Shown here: one piece after another, positions 7,791-15,711 of the stretch
Layout of the letters: every line of letters starts with the position of its first letter
How positions within the stretch are numbered: the first letter of the stretch is position 1
DNA from: Buttiauxella izardii
GTDB taxonomy: Bacteria; Pseudomonadota; Gammaproteobacteria; Enterobacterales; Enterobacteriaceae
Direction of reading: 5' to 3'
Length of the DNA stretch: 64,000 bases
Assembly (NCBI RefSeq): GCF_003601925.1
Contig: NZ_QZWH01000001.1
Span: 1-64,000 of the forward strand
Notes under the pieces: model-generated
The model's input: the letters and a program-made list of their open reading frames with translations, nothing else
The model's database searches: none
Told to the model about the DNA's origin: nothing
Made by a program: the position numbers and the translations under genes

Positions 7791-8411
7791 ATGTTAATTA
7801 TCGCTTTTGATGACGCTAACCGTATGTATCGTCAAGGGATGGAACATTTGCTTCAACAACTCCCTTTAGAAGGAGCGGATGGACAAATTGAATATCAACC
7901 GCTGACAAAAAATAATGCGAAGGATGCAGATGTCGTGGTGAAAAGCTTCGTGCAGGGAGAAGAGTTTCTCTGCTTACCCATTTTTAAGTTCCGTAATAAA
8001 ACGGGGATGATCATTGGTTTGTATGAAGGTGATAAAACGCCATATCATTCAGACCTGCCGTTGTGTATTTCTAATGTGGTTTTTGTTAGCCGTAAAGAAC
8101 CATTAAGTAAAACGAGAGAACGGGTTATTCAGACCTGGAAAGAACGTAACGAAGTGGAAAGCAATCAGTCATATATGAAATGCCTGAAATGCAAATGCCG
8201 TAAACTCACCTCACAGCAATATGCCATCATTAAATATATGCTTGATGGAAAAGACATTCAGGATATTGCAGATTTATTAGACATCAGTGCTAAAACGGTC
8301 AGTGCGCATAAGCGGATGATTATGGCGAAGTTTAACTTAAATTCTGATTATGAATTGCTGCAGTTATTCAACAAGTACAAAGTGCAACTCTCATTAGCTT
8401 CTCATTTATAA
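7791..8411 (+). CDS. LuxR-type transcriptional regulator with Cys cluster
   Basis: The 206-residue product has a receiver-like N-terminal half and a C-terminal LuxR helix-turn-helix (KLTSQQYAIIKYMLDG, DIADLLDISAKTVSAHKRMI). The N-terminal half starts like a receiver domain (LIIAFDDANRMYRQGMEHLL) but I cannot find a convincing phosphoacceptor aspartate after the third strand, so it may be an orphan that is not phosphorylated. Three cysteines, C131, C134 and C136 (KCLKCKC), stand just before the HTH. Regulators of this shape often sit beside fimbrial operons. It lies between the IprA-like genes and the chaperone-usher genes, all facing the fimbrial locus. Confidence 0.75.
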   Translation: MLIIAFDDANRMYRQGMEHLLQQLPLEGADGQIEYQPLTKNNAKDADVVVKSFVQGEEFLCLPIFKFRNKTGMIIGLYEGDKTPYHSDLPLCISNVVFVSRKEPLSKTRERVIQTWKERNEVESNQSYMKCLKCKCRKLTSQQYAIIKYMLDGKDIQDIADLLDISAKTVSAHKRMIMAKFNLNSDYELLQLFNKYKVQLSLASHL

Positions 8412-8497
8412 GATAATGTTAAAAACAAGTGATAACTGTGCGTTATTTTTTTGAGGGCGTGCTACGATGAAACTCACTCATTGAAAGGCTACTCACC

Positions 8498-8662
8498 ATG
8501 TCCCTCTTAGGTTCCGCAATGAAGCGATTTGGCAATGCAGGAAGTAGCAACGCAACGTGTCCAGTCTGCGGCAGTAAATCTGCTCATCCAGCCAGTAAAA
8601 TTCGCCAGGGTCAAACGTTGCTTTGCCCAAAATGTAAGTCACTGTTTGTCGTAACACGTTAA
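8498..8662 (+). CDS. Zinc-ribbon microprotein (YnfU-like)
   Basis: This 54-residue frame reads MSLLGSAMKRFGNAGSSN followed by two CxxC pairs, CPVCG and CPKCK, about 20 residues apart, a typical zinc ribbon. Length and pattern resemble the small zinc-binding YnfU family of enterobacteria. The ribosome site (GAAAGG) is modest. It lies between the LuxR-type gene and the first fimbrial subunit gene, in the same direction. The function is unknown. Confidence 0.65.
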   Translation: MSLLGSAMKRFGNAGSSNATCPVCGSKSAHPASKIRQGQTLLCPKCKSLFVVTR

Positions 8663-8750
8663 AAGTTATGAGGCTCAACATAAGATAAAATGTGTTGAGT
8701 CTGACTTATTGTTTTAAACATTTAATTAACAAATCTCCTATTACATTATC

Positions 8751-8766
8751 AGTCCAACTTTGGACT
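8751..8766. promoter_or_regulatory. 16-bp dyad, candidate operator (site 2)
   Basis: AGTCCAACTTTGGACT is a near-perfect inverted repeat (AGTCCAA/TTGGACT) 147 bases before the first DUF1120 gene, in the 251-base gap that must hold the fimbrial promoter. It shares its arms with the site at 7635-7650. Confidence 0.5.
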
Positions 8767-8913
8767 CGTGATTAATGTACCAGGCTATTCGTGCTCATTA
8801 TAATCCGCTTCGAAACTTAATTAGAACGAAGGAACGTAAACGTCCGATTGTTTAATTGAGCCCCCCAGGTAATGAACACCTGTATTTTAAGTTGCTAATG
8901 ATTAGGTAGTTAA

Positions 8914-9609
8914 ATGAAAAAGAATCTTATTTGTGTATTACTCGGCCTGGCTTGTTTTTCCGCTGTTGCCGCAGATAGTGTTGAATTAAAAGTTACCGGT
9001 ACTTTAGTTAACGGTGCATGTACTCCAACATTAGATAATAACGGTGCGGTAAACTTCGGTAATATCCCAGTGGGTAACCTGAGCAAAACTGCAACTAACC
9101 AGTTGGGTAGCAAGAATATCAACCTGACTATTACTTGCGAACAACCAATGCCAATTGGTTTCACTACCCTGGATAACCGTAACGCGACGACGTTTGTACA
9201 GACTATTGCTAATGCAAACGCAGACAACAGTGCGGTTTCTGCGGCGGCTAACCAATATGGTCTGGGTAAAACTGCGGGTGGCATTAACCTGGGTTCTTAT
9301 TCAATCGCCACACTGGTTAACAGCGCGACGGTTGATGGTGTCGCGGTTGACGTGCTGAGCAACGGCCTGAACGCCGACACTAATCCACGTAGCTGGAGCA
9401 AAAGTGTAAACGGTTCTACTGGCGTGGGTACTGCTGGCGCGGTGGGCGTAATGACTGCTGCAACACAGGGAACTCTGGTTCCAATGGCAGGTAAAGTCTT
9501 TGTTTACCCACTGAAAGTTTCTGCTGCTGTTCAGGGTACAGACGTACTGGCAATTACTGATAATACCGATTTTGATGGTTCTACTACTATCTCCCTGGTT
9601 TATCTGTAA
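8914..9609 (+). CDS. DUF1120 fimbrial subunit (GltF/YhcF type), copy 1
   Basis: The 231-residue product has a signal peptide (MKKNLICVLLGLACFSAVA) and a DUF1120 body with the conserved pair GACTPTL and TITCEQP that should form the pilin disulfide, and a C-terminal TISLVYL beta strand. DUF1120 proteins GltF and YhcF flank the chaperone and usher genes of the E. coli yhc fimbrial locus; the layout here is the same. It is likely the first, abundantly made structural subunit exported by Sec and assembled by the following chaperone and usher. A strong hairpin follows the gene and may limit expression of the downstream genes. Confidence 0.82.
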   Translation: MKKNLICVLLGLACFSAVAADSVELKVTGTLVNGACTPTLDNNGAVNFGNIPVGNLSKTATNQLGSKNINLTITCEQPMPIGFTTLDNRNATTFVQTIANANADNSAVSAAANQYGLGKTAGGINLGSYSIATLVNSATVDGVAVDVLSNGLNADTNPRSWSKSVNGSTGVGTAGAVGVMTAATQGTLVPMAGKVFVYPLKVSAAVQGTDVLAITDNTDFDGSTTISLVYL

Positions 9610-9683
9610 TAGAAAAAGCGTTAATTCTAAATTTAGACTTGCTGATTTAGATAATTCATAGACTCCTGTGAATCTATAAGACA

Positions 9684-9713
9684 TGCCTGCAGTATTGTAG
9701 GATATTGCAGGCA
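9684..9713 (+). terminator. Hairpin after first subunit gene, possible attenuator
   Basis: TGCCTGCAGTAT and ATATTGCAGGCA pair with a single G-T wobble around a 6-base loop. The T-run that follows is short (TTTAATG), so partial termination is more likely than full. It lies between the subunit and chaperone genes. The 282-base gap 9610-9891 holds no other gene that I can support. Confidence 0.6.
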
Positions 9714-9891
9714 TTTAATGTCTGACATTTAAAAATAAGACCATTAATAAAACCGCTACTCAGGGCGCAACAAAGTTTTGCTGGCAAAAAGTCATTGTCT
9801 ATTCCATTCGGTGAGTGAATTTCGCCACTGATAGTTAATAGCAATGCAAATATTTATATCACCTGTTATCTCATATATAGGCACGTTAATT

Positions 9892-10590
9892 ATGTTTATT
9901 AATCGCAAAATCAGTTGCTCACTGATGGTTTTATTATCTGCACAATTTTTAGCATCCCACAGTTTTGCTGCAGGCATGGTGCCAGACACCTCCATGCTCT
10001 ACATTAATGAAGCAAAACAAGGGGGTAGTATTAATATTAAAAATACGGATGCTAATCCGGGTTTACTTTATACCAGCATTAATGACTTGCCTGACGATCA
10101 AGGGACTCACCTTGTGGTGACTCAACCTGTTGTCCGCGTGGAAGGTGGCAAGACTCAACAATTACGCTTCGTGTTGCAAACGGATAAACCCTTAACGGTT
10201 GAACATCTTAAACGCGTGGTTTTCGAAGGTATTCCGCAAAAGACGCCTGGCAAAAATAAAATCTCTTTTAATATCCGCCAGGATCTTCCGGTGCTTATTC
10301 ACCCGGCGAGTTTACCTGAAGTAAAAGATGCGTGGACATTACTCACCTGGAGCCAGAGCGGTAATAGCATCACGGTTAAAAACAGCAGCGCTTACGTGGT
10401 GCGTATGGTTGCGCAATTTGAATTATTACCCTCACACGCCGCAGGCGCTCTGAATAAAACCTATTTGCTGCCGGGGCAAAGCATGACCGTGAAAGCAGAT
10501 AAAGCGACGGGCAATGATAAACAGGTGAAATTCACCCCTGTCAGCCGGTATGGCATTCCTGTACCTGCCTATACCGCTGACTTTAAATAA
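9892..10590 (+). CDS. Periplasmic fimbrial chaperone (PapD/YhcA family)
   Basis: The start is the ATG giving MFINRKISCSLMVLLSAQF, which yields a clean signal peptide ending near HSFAA; a longer frame from 9844 adds 16 residues. The 232-residue product has two immunoglobulin-like domains with PapD-family marks: strand segment LYINEAKQGGSINIKN, then PVVRVEGGKTQQLRF and the VLIHPA hinge region. It should hold pilin subunits in the periplasm by donor-strand complementation and deliver them to the usher encoded next. It belongs to the DUF1120 locus; E. coli YhcA is the closest named relative by context. Confidence 0.87.
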   Translation: MFINRKISCSLMVLLSAQFLASHSFAAGMVPDTSMLYINEAKQGGSINIKNTDANPGLLYTSINDLPDDQGTHLVVTQPVVRVEGGKTQQLRFVLQTDKPLTVEHLKRVVFEGIPQKTPGKNKISFNIRQDLPVLIHPASLPEVKDAWTLLTWSQSGNSITVKNSSAYVVRMVAQFELLPSHAAGALNKTYLLPGQSMTVKADKATGNDKQVKFTPVSRYGIPVPAYTADFK

Positions 10591-10626
10591 ATTTTGCATT
10601 TGTTTGTGTTTTTCAAGGGCGCAGTA

Positions 10627-13083
10627 ATGTTGACCAAAAAGGACAAGGTAATGATGCCTGGCCATCTTTGCCTTTTGATCGCGGCCATTCTCTTCCCGTC
10701 AGCTTCCTGGGCTGACGAAAAGGTAGAGTTCAGCACCGATATTCTCAAGGATCGTGGCCTGGATGCCTCGCTGGGTGATTATTTTGCCGATGCGGCGAAA
10801 TTCACGCCGGGACGGAAGCGTGTTTCATTAAAAGTGAACGGTAAAGAGAAAGGCACCGTCACAGCTCGCTTTGGTAAGACAGGTGAATTGTGTGTCGACC
10901 GTGACTTTTTGCAAAGCGCCGGGCTGCGTGTGCCCGCTAGCCTGAAAAACCAGTCTAACGAAGACGAAGATGAGGCAAAAACGCAAGCCGCTGCTTGTGT
11001 TGAATATACCAAAGATTACCCATCGGCAGTGGTCACCGCGCTGCCGGGCGAGGAAGCTCTGGAAATCGTTGTGCCTCAAGAAGCGCTGGCAACGGACGAT
11101 GAAGACTTCACTTCCTACGCTCGCGGCGGCAATGCCGGGATGATGAACTATTCAATCTTTACGTCACAAAATACCTTCGGCGGTGACAATAGCCTGTATT
11201 CCCAGGCATCGCTGGAAGAAGGTTTGAACGTGGGCGACTGGTTGCTGCGTAGCCGCCAGATAGCGAGCAAGAGTGACGGACAAACATCGACGAGCTACCT
11301 GTATACCTATGTGCAGCATACGTTTGTCGACAGTAAAAAGATGATGCAGGCCGGGCAGATTAACATCGGTAACACGTTGTTTGCAGGCTCCGCGATTAAT
11401 GGTGTGCAGTTAGTCCCGGAAAGCGGATTAACGGGCAACGAAGGCTCGGGTGTTTCGGTCAGCGGGATTGCGCAGTCCCCGCAGGCGAGGGTGGAAGTGC
11501 GTCAGTCGGGAATGCTGGTTTACAGCACCCTGGTGCCTGCCGGCCCGTTTACTTTGACCAATGTGCCCGTCACCCAGGTCAATACTGCGCTGGATATTAC
11601 CGTAACGGAAACCAGCGGCAGCGTTAATCATTATGTGATCCCAGCCGAAGCGGTGCGCGGCAACCAGGTCAGCGGGCCTTTGGGGCTTTCACTGGCGGCG
11701 GGGCAGGTGCGTGATTCATCTGGCCCTTACGCGGAACCGATGTTGTTTACGGCGACAGATGGCTGGCGTTTAACACCGTGGCTTAACGCCAGCGCGGGTG
11801 TGATGACCGCGCAAAAATACAATGCGATTGCTGCCAGCAGCGATGTGATGCCGATCAATAACCTGATGGTGTCAGGCGTGGCGAAGGCTTCTACGGACAG
11901 TTATGGCAATAATCGCGGGCAGAGCAGCACGCTGAGCGCGAACTATGGACTGAGTCGCAACATAAACCTTTCGGCATCAGCAACGCGCTATACCCAGGGT
12001 TATCGCGAGTTGCAGGATGCGTTGCAGCCGGATTTTGTCCAGAACTCTGGGCAGTACACCACCGGCATTGGCTGGTCGACGCCGCTGCTGGGCTCATTCT
12101 CGCTGGGTTATTCCCTCAGTAAGGGGAGTGAGGGGTATTCAGACAGCCGCTATGTTAACGCCTCCTGGGGGCAAACCTTCAAGTGGGCGAGTGTGACCGT
12201 GAACTGGCAAAGCCAGTTAAACCAGTCACAAAGCACCAATAAAAGCAGTTCGAACGGAGATATGCTGTACGTGAATGTCACCATTCCGTTGGGCCATCAA
12301 CGTGTTAACACCTATATGCATAAGCAGGGTGACTCGACCAAAACCGGGATTCAGACCGGCGGCTACCTCACCGATGACACCAGTTACACGGTGGCGGCGG
12401 AGCGCGATATGCAAGAAGGTGATAACGGCTTTAACGGCAGTATTAACAGCAACTTGCACTACACGCAGTTGAGTGCAGCGGTGGGAACGTACAGTTCCGG
12501 CAACCGAAACTATAACGCCACGCTGAGCGGCGGTATTGCGGCGACGGATGGCGCGGTGGTGTTTTCGCCATACACCGTTAGCGATACGTTTGCCGTGGCA
12601 AAAATTGATGCCAACGTCAGTGGCATTCAGCTTTCAACGCCAGCGGGTACTGTCTGGACGGATCGTTGGGGCCGGGCGCTCATTCCTACACTGCCTGCAT
12701 ACCAAAATGCGCGTGTGGAAATTGATTCAGAAACACTGCCAAAAAATATCGATGTTAATAACGGCTTGAATATGGTCAAAGCCGGGCATGGCTCAGTCAG
12801 TAAGTTGAATTTTGGCGTGATGAAAGTCAGAAGAGCGATGCTGAAAGTCACCATGAAAGATGGCAAGCGACTGAGCAAAGGGGCAACGATTGTTGATCAG
12901 GACGGTAATTATACCGCGACGGTCGTTGACGAAGGCCTGGTGTTTATTAATGACGCCGACCAGCAGCCAAAGCTTTATGTTCTGAACGAGAACGATCAGA
13001 AGCAGTGTGAAATTATTTACCATCTTAAAGAACAGCGTGATGAGAATGCGCTCTTTGAGAATACGGCGGGAGTCTGCCAGTAA
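10627..13083 (+). CDS. Outer-membrane fimbrial usher (YhcD/PapC family)
   Basis: The start is set at the ATG giving MLTKKDKVMMPGHLC, with AAGG eight bases upstream; ATGs at 10651 and 10654 are alternatives. The 818-residue product has a signal peptide ending ASWA, an N-terminal chaperone-binding region, the PapC-type barrel with plug (SLYSQASLEEGLNVGDWLLR, QINIGNTLFAGSAINGVQL), and C-terminal domains ending in a cysteine pair (QCEIIYH ... AGVCQ). It forms the pore through which subunits are assembled. An acidic insert EDEDEAK near residue 110 is notable. The stop overlaps the next start by one base. Confidence 0.9.
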   Translation: MLTKKDKVMMPGHLCLLIAAILFPSASWADEKVEFSTDILKDRGLDASLGDYFADAAKFTPGRKRVSLKVNGKEKGTVTARFGKTGELCVDRDFLQSAGLRVPASLKNQSNEDEDEAKTQAAACVEYTKDYPSAVVTALPGEEALEIVVPQEALATDDEDFTSYARGGNAGMMNYSIFTSQNTFGGDNSLYSQASLEEGLNVGDWLLRSRQIASKSDGQTSTSYLYTYVQHTFVDSKKMMQAGQINIGNTLFAGSAINGVQLVPESGLTGNEGSGVSVSGIAQSPQARVEVRQSGMLVYSTLVPAGPFTLTNVPVTQVNTALDITVTETSGSVNHYVIPAEAVRGNQVSGPLGLSLAAGQVRDSSGPYAEPMLFTATDGWRLTPWLNASAGVMTAQKYNAIAASSDVMPINNLMVSGVAKASTDSYGNNRGQSSTLSANYGLSRNINLSASATRYTQGYRELQDALQPDFVQNSGQYTTGIGWSTPLLGSFSLGYSLSKGSEGYSDSRYVNASWGQTFKWASVTVNWQSQLNQSQSTNKSSSNGDMLYVNVTIPLGHQRVNTYMHKQGDSTKTGIQTGGYLTDDTSYTVAAERDMQEGDNGFNGSINSNLHYTQLSAAVGTYSSGNRNYNATLSGGIAATDGAVVFSPYTVSDTFAVAKIDANVSGIQLSTPAGTVWTDRWGRALIPTLPAYQNARVEIDSETLPKNIDVNNGLNMVKAGHGSVSKLNFGVMKVRRAMLKVTMKDGKRLSKGATIVDQDGNYTATVVDEGLVFINDADQQPKLYVLNENDQKQCEIIYHLKEQRDENALFENTAGVCQ

Positions 13084-13622
13084 TGAAATTTAAGTTAATC
13101 GCAGCGTGCTGCTTAATGGCAACCGGTGCTGCATTTGCAGATTGCCAGGTTTCCCTGTCCAGCCCCAATGTGGATTACGGTAGCCTGCGTTCTGATGTCG
13201 TGGCTAACCAGAAACAGCAATGGAACGACTTAAACGAGCGCACCATCCAGTTGAATGCGGTTTGCGACAGCACGCAGAAAATGGCGGTATTTGTCAGCGG
13301 TACATCGATTGATAAAGACTTTAAGTTTTCAGGCAACAGCTTGATCTCCATTGAAGCCTCTGCGGCAAGTGTTGACGGCAAACCTGTACGCCTGGCACTC
13401 ACGGATACTCATGCGCCATTTTCCTGGTCTGAAGGGCAGAGCGACAACATCGTGCTGGTGAATAACCGGGGTTTAGTGCCGATGGATGGCGCAATGGTCG
13501 CAACCGGCCAGCAGTTTTCTGTGACATTAACGCTGCGGCCACGGGTCAATATAAAAGATACCTGGGTGCGCGATAAAACAATTTTAGAGTCGAACATGAC
13601 CTTTAAGGTTGAGACTGAATAA
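13083..13622 (+). CDS. Minor fimbrial subunit (YhcE-position protein)
   Basis: The ATG shares its A with the usher TAA, which implies translational coupling. The 179-residue product has a signal peptide (ending GAAFA), a cysteine at the mature N-terminus (DCQVSLSS) and a second after NAVCDS, and ends in a beta strand TFKVETE. It looks like a pilin-fold adaptor or initiator subunit, made in low amount with the usher. It is not close to the two DUF1120 subunits. Its place between usher and last DUF1120 gene corresponds to yhcE in E. coli, but sequence relation to YhcE is not established here. Confidence 0.68.
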   Translation: MKFKLIAACCLMATGAAFADCQVSLSSPNVDYGSLRSDVVANQKQQWNDLNERTIQLNAVCDSTQKMAVFVSGTSIDKDFKFSGNSLISIEASAASVDGKPVRLALTDTHAPFSWSEGQSDNIVLVNNRGLVPMDGAMVATGQQFSVTLTLRPRVNIKDTWVRDKTILESNMTFKVETE

Positions 13623-13871
13623 ATATTCGTGTGATGTGTTTATAGGGATTGAGTCGCTGGAAACACATTTACGAATCAAGGCTGGTGGATAATTTCTGCC
13701 AGTGGAACTCAGTATTATTACTGTGAAAAGTAATATGCTGTCGGGAATATAGGGATATAAAACCCAATATAGACCCTTGTTAACAACAAAGTTTACTGAT
13801 GTGTGTATCAGCGATTAATAAAAAACTTCGCGGCATGACACTTCGTAACTATTTTATTAAATATGGTTAAT

Positions 13872-14570
13872 ATGAAAAAGAATCTTATTGCAGTTTGCCT
13901 GGGCCTGGCCTGTTTCTCTGCTGTCGCTAAAGATAATGTTGAATTGAGAGTGGACGGCACGCTGGTGACCGCTGCCTGCACACCGACACTGAATAACGGT
14001 GGTGTGGTTAACTTTGGTCATATCCCATTGGGGAACCTGAGCAAAACGGCAGTCAACCGCCTGGGCCGTAAACCTATCACGCTGACGATTACCTGTGAGC
14101 AGCCGACATCGATTGGTTTTACAACGATGGATAACCGTCAAGATAGTCTGCAGAACATGACTATTTCTGATGCCTGGCCTGACGGAAGCGTTTCTTCGGC
14201 TACGGGTAATCAGTACGGCCTGGGCTTCACGGCGGGCAATGTGCGAATTGGTGCCTACACTGTTGCTGTTCAGCCATCTAACATCACCGTTGATGGTGCT
14301 AAGGCTGATGGTTTGAGAAACATGCCAAGTAATGACATCTACAATACTGACTGGAGTAAAATGACTCCAGCAGGTGCGACCGCTTCAGGCCATCCGGGCT
14401 ATCTGCGCACTATCACTGCTGCGACAACGGGTACTCTGATTCCAGTGGCTGGTAAAGTCTTCGTTTATCCGCTGGACGTAGTGGCTGGTATTCAGGCTAC
14501 TGATACTCTGGCGATTACTGACGATACCGAAATGGACGGTTCTGCAACTTTCTCTCTGGTTTATCTGTAA
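13872..14570 (+). CDS. DUF1120 fimbrial subunit, copy 2
   Basis: The start at 13872 aligns with the paralogue at 8914 (both begin MKKNLI); an in-frame ATG three codons upstream is possible. The 232-residue product shares most of its N-terminal half with copy 1, including LGLACFSAVA, ACTPTL, GNLSKTA and LTITCEQP, and the ending FSLVYL, but diverges in the middle (about residues 80-170). It closes the chaperone-usher locus as yhcF does in E. coli. The 249 bases before it hold no gene and could carry a separate promoter. It is either a second structural subunit or an alternative pilin. Confidence 0.82.
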   Translation: MKKNLIAVCLGLACFSAVAKDNVELRVDGTLVTAACTPTLNNGGVVNFGHIPLGNLSKTAVNRLGRKPITLTITCEQPTSIGFTTMDNRQDSLQNMTISDAWPDGSVSSATGNQYGLGFTAGNVRIGAYTVAVQPSNITVDGAKADGLRNMPSNDIYNTDWSKMTPAGATASGHPGYLRTITAATTGTLIPVAGKVFVYPLDVVAGIQATDTLAITDDTEMDGSATFSLVYL

Positions 14571-14642
14571 GTTATTTTATTTTTTTATCTTGTTTCACTC
14601 TTCGGCAGTTCAAAGAGGAATTAGCTTAAATTAATTTTTTTC

Positions 14643-14667
14643 GGCAAGGATGATCTCCATCCTTGCC
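14643..14667 (+). terminator. Rho-independent terminator of the fimbrial locus
   Basis: GGCAAGGATG-ATCTC-CATCCTTGCC forms a perfect 10-base-pair stem followed by ATTTTTTT. It ends the DUF1120 locus and converges on the yicL gene. Confidence 0.9.
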
Positions 14668-14693
14668 ATTTTTTTATTTCAGAGGCTAAGAAT

Positions 14694-15611
14694 TTATGCC
14701 TGATTTGTTATTACCCGCCGACGCGAATCCAGCGAAATCAGAATCACCGAAGACAAAATCATCAATGTCCCCAGCCAGTCTGAAACCGTAAACGTAATTC
14801 CCAGCAATAATAGCGAAAGAAACGTGCTGCTTAACGGCTCAGTACAACTCAAAATACTCGCCTTCGGCCCACCAATAAGTTGCGCACCTTTTAAATAAAG
14901 ACTGAAGGTGAGGGAAGTTCCGATAATCACCAGATATAAAAACGCCAGCAGCACATTCCCCGTGATAACGAAATCTCCACCCTGACGCGCATAAAAAGGC
15001 AGTAACATCGCGCCGCCCAATAACATACTCCAGCCGACAATCGGCAGCGTGCCGTAGCGGGCAATCAAGCGAGAAGGGTAAGTGGTATAAAATGCGGCGG
15101 CGAAAGCCGAGGCAATTCCCCAGAACAACGCGGCAGCGGAAATCGTCAGCGAAGTGGGATCGCCGTGAGTGACCAATAAAAACGTGCCTAGCAATGAGGT
15201 GCCAATCGCGGCCAAAACCAACACGCCGGGGCGCGATTTACGCACCAGTGCAAACCACGCCACGATAATGGTTGGCGATAAAAACTGCAGCACCGTCGCC
15301 GTGGCGGCATTGGATTTTTCAATCGTCATCAGGAACGTAAGTTGCACCGCCAGCGCGCCGACTAATGAGAAGATCAGCAGGCTGATGGCATCCTGGCGGT
15401 TTTTGAAAATGCGGAAAATGGCCTCGCCATGGATAAATGACAGCGTCAGCAAAATTAACCCGGCAAACAGCAGGCGTGTCATGGTCAAAAACTGAGACGA
15501 AACCTGGCTCTGCTCCATAATGTACTGCGCGCAAACCCCTGAACTTCCCCACAAAATTGCTGCCGTTAATACGTTTAGCGCACCTTTCTTACTCGAACCC
15601 ACTGTATCCAT
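14694..15611 (-). CDS. yicL: YicL-type EamA/DMT inner-membrane transporter
   Basis: The 305-residue product has ten predicted transmembrane segments in two EamA repeats ([16 protein letters not shown] near the start, [20 protein letters not shown] in the second half). Long stretches agree with E. coli YicL as I remember it, including [20 protein letters not shown] and [17 protein letters not shown]. The substrate of YicL is unknown; the superfamily exports metabolites and drugs. In E. coli yicL is elsewhere on the chromosome, so its position here is a rearrangement or different ancestral order. Confidence 0.85.
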   Translation of the reverse strand: MDTVGSSKKGALNVLTAAILWGSSGVCAQYIMEQSQVSSQFLTMTRLLFAGLILLTLSFIHGEAIFRIFKNRQDAISLLIFSLVGALAVQLTFLMTIEKSNAATATVLQFLSPTIIVAWFALVRKSRPGVLVLAAIGTSLLGTFLLVTHGDPTSLTISAAALFWGIASAFAAAFYTTYPSRLIARYGTLPIVGWSMLLGGAMLLPFYARQGGDFVITGNVLLAFLYLVIIGTSLTFSLYLKGAQLIGGPKASILSCTEPLSSTFLSLLLLGITFTVSDWLGTLMILSSVILISLDSRRRVITNQA

Positions 15612-15670
15612 CCCATGCTATTTTTTGCCGAAATCATAGCATGCTAACCAAACGTATTTCAGTGAATGTG

Positions 15671-15695
15671 GTTGCCACCCGGAAAGGGTGGCAAC
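15671..15695 (-). terminator. Hairpin downstream of paoC
   Basis: GTTGCCACCC-GGAAA-GGGTGGCAAC is a perfect 10-base-pair stem just after the paoC stop. There is no T-run on the minus strand, so termination strength is uncertain. Confidence 0.5.
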
Positions 15696-15711
15696 TTGCC
15701 GCGCAGCAAGA

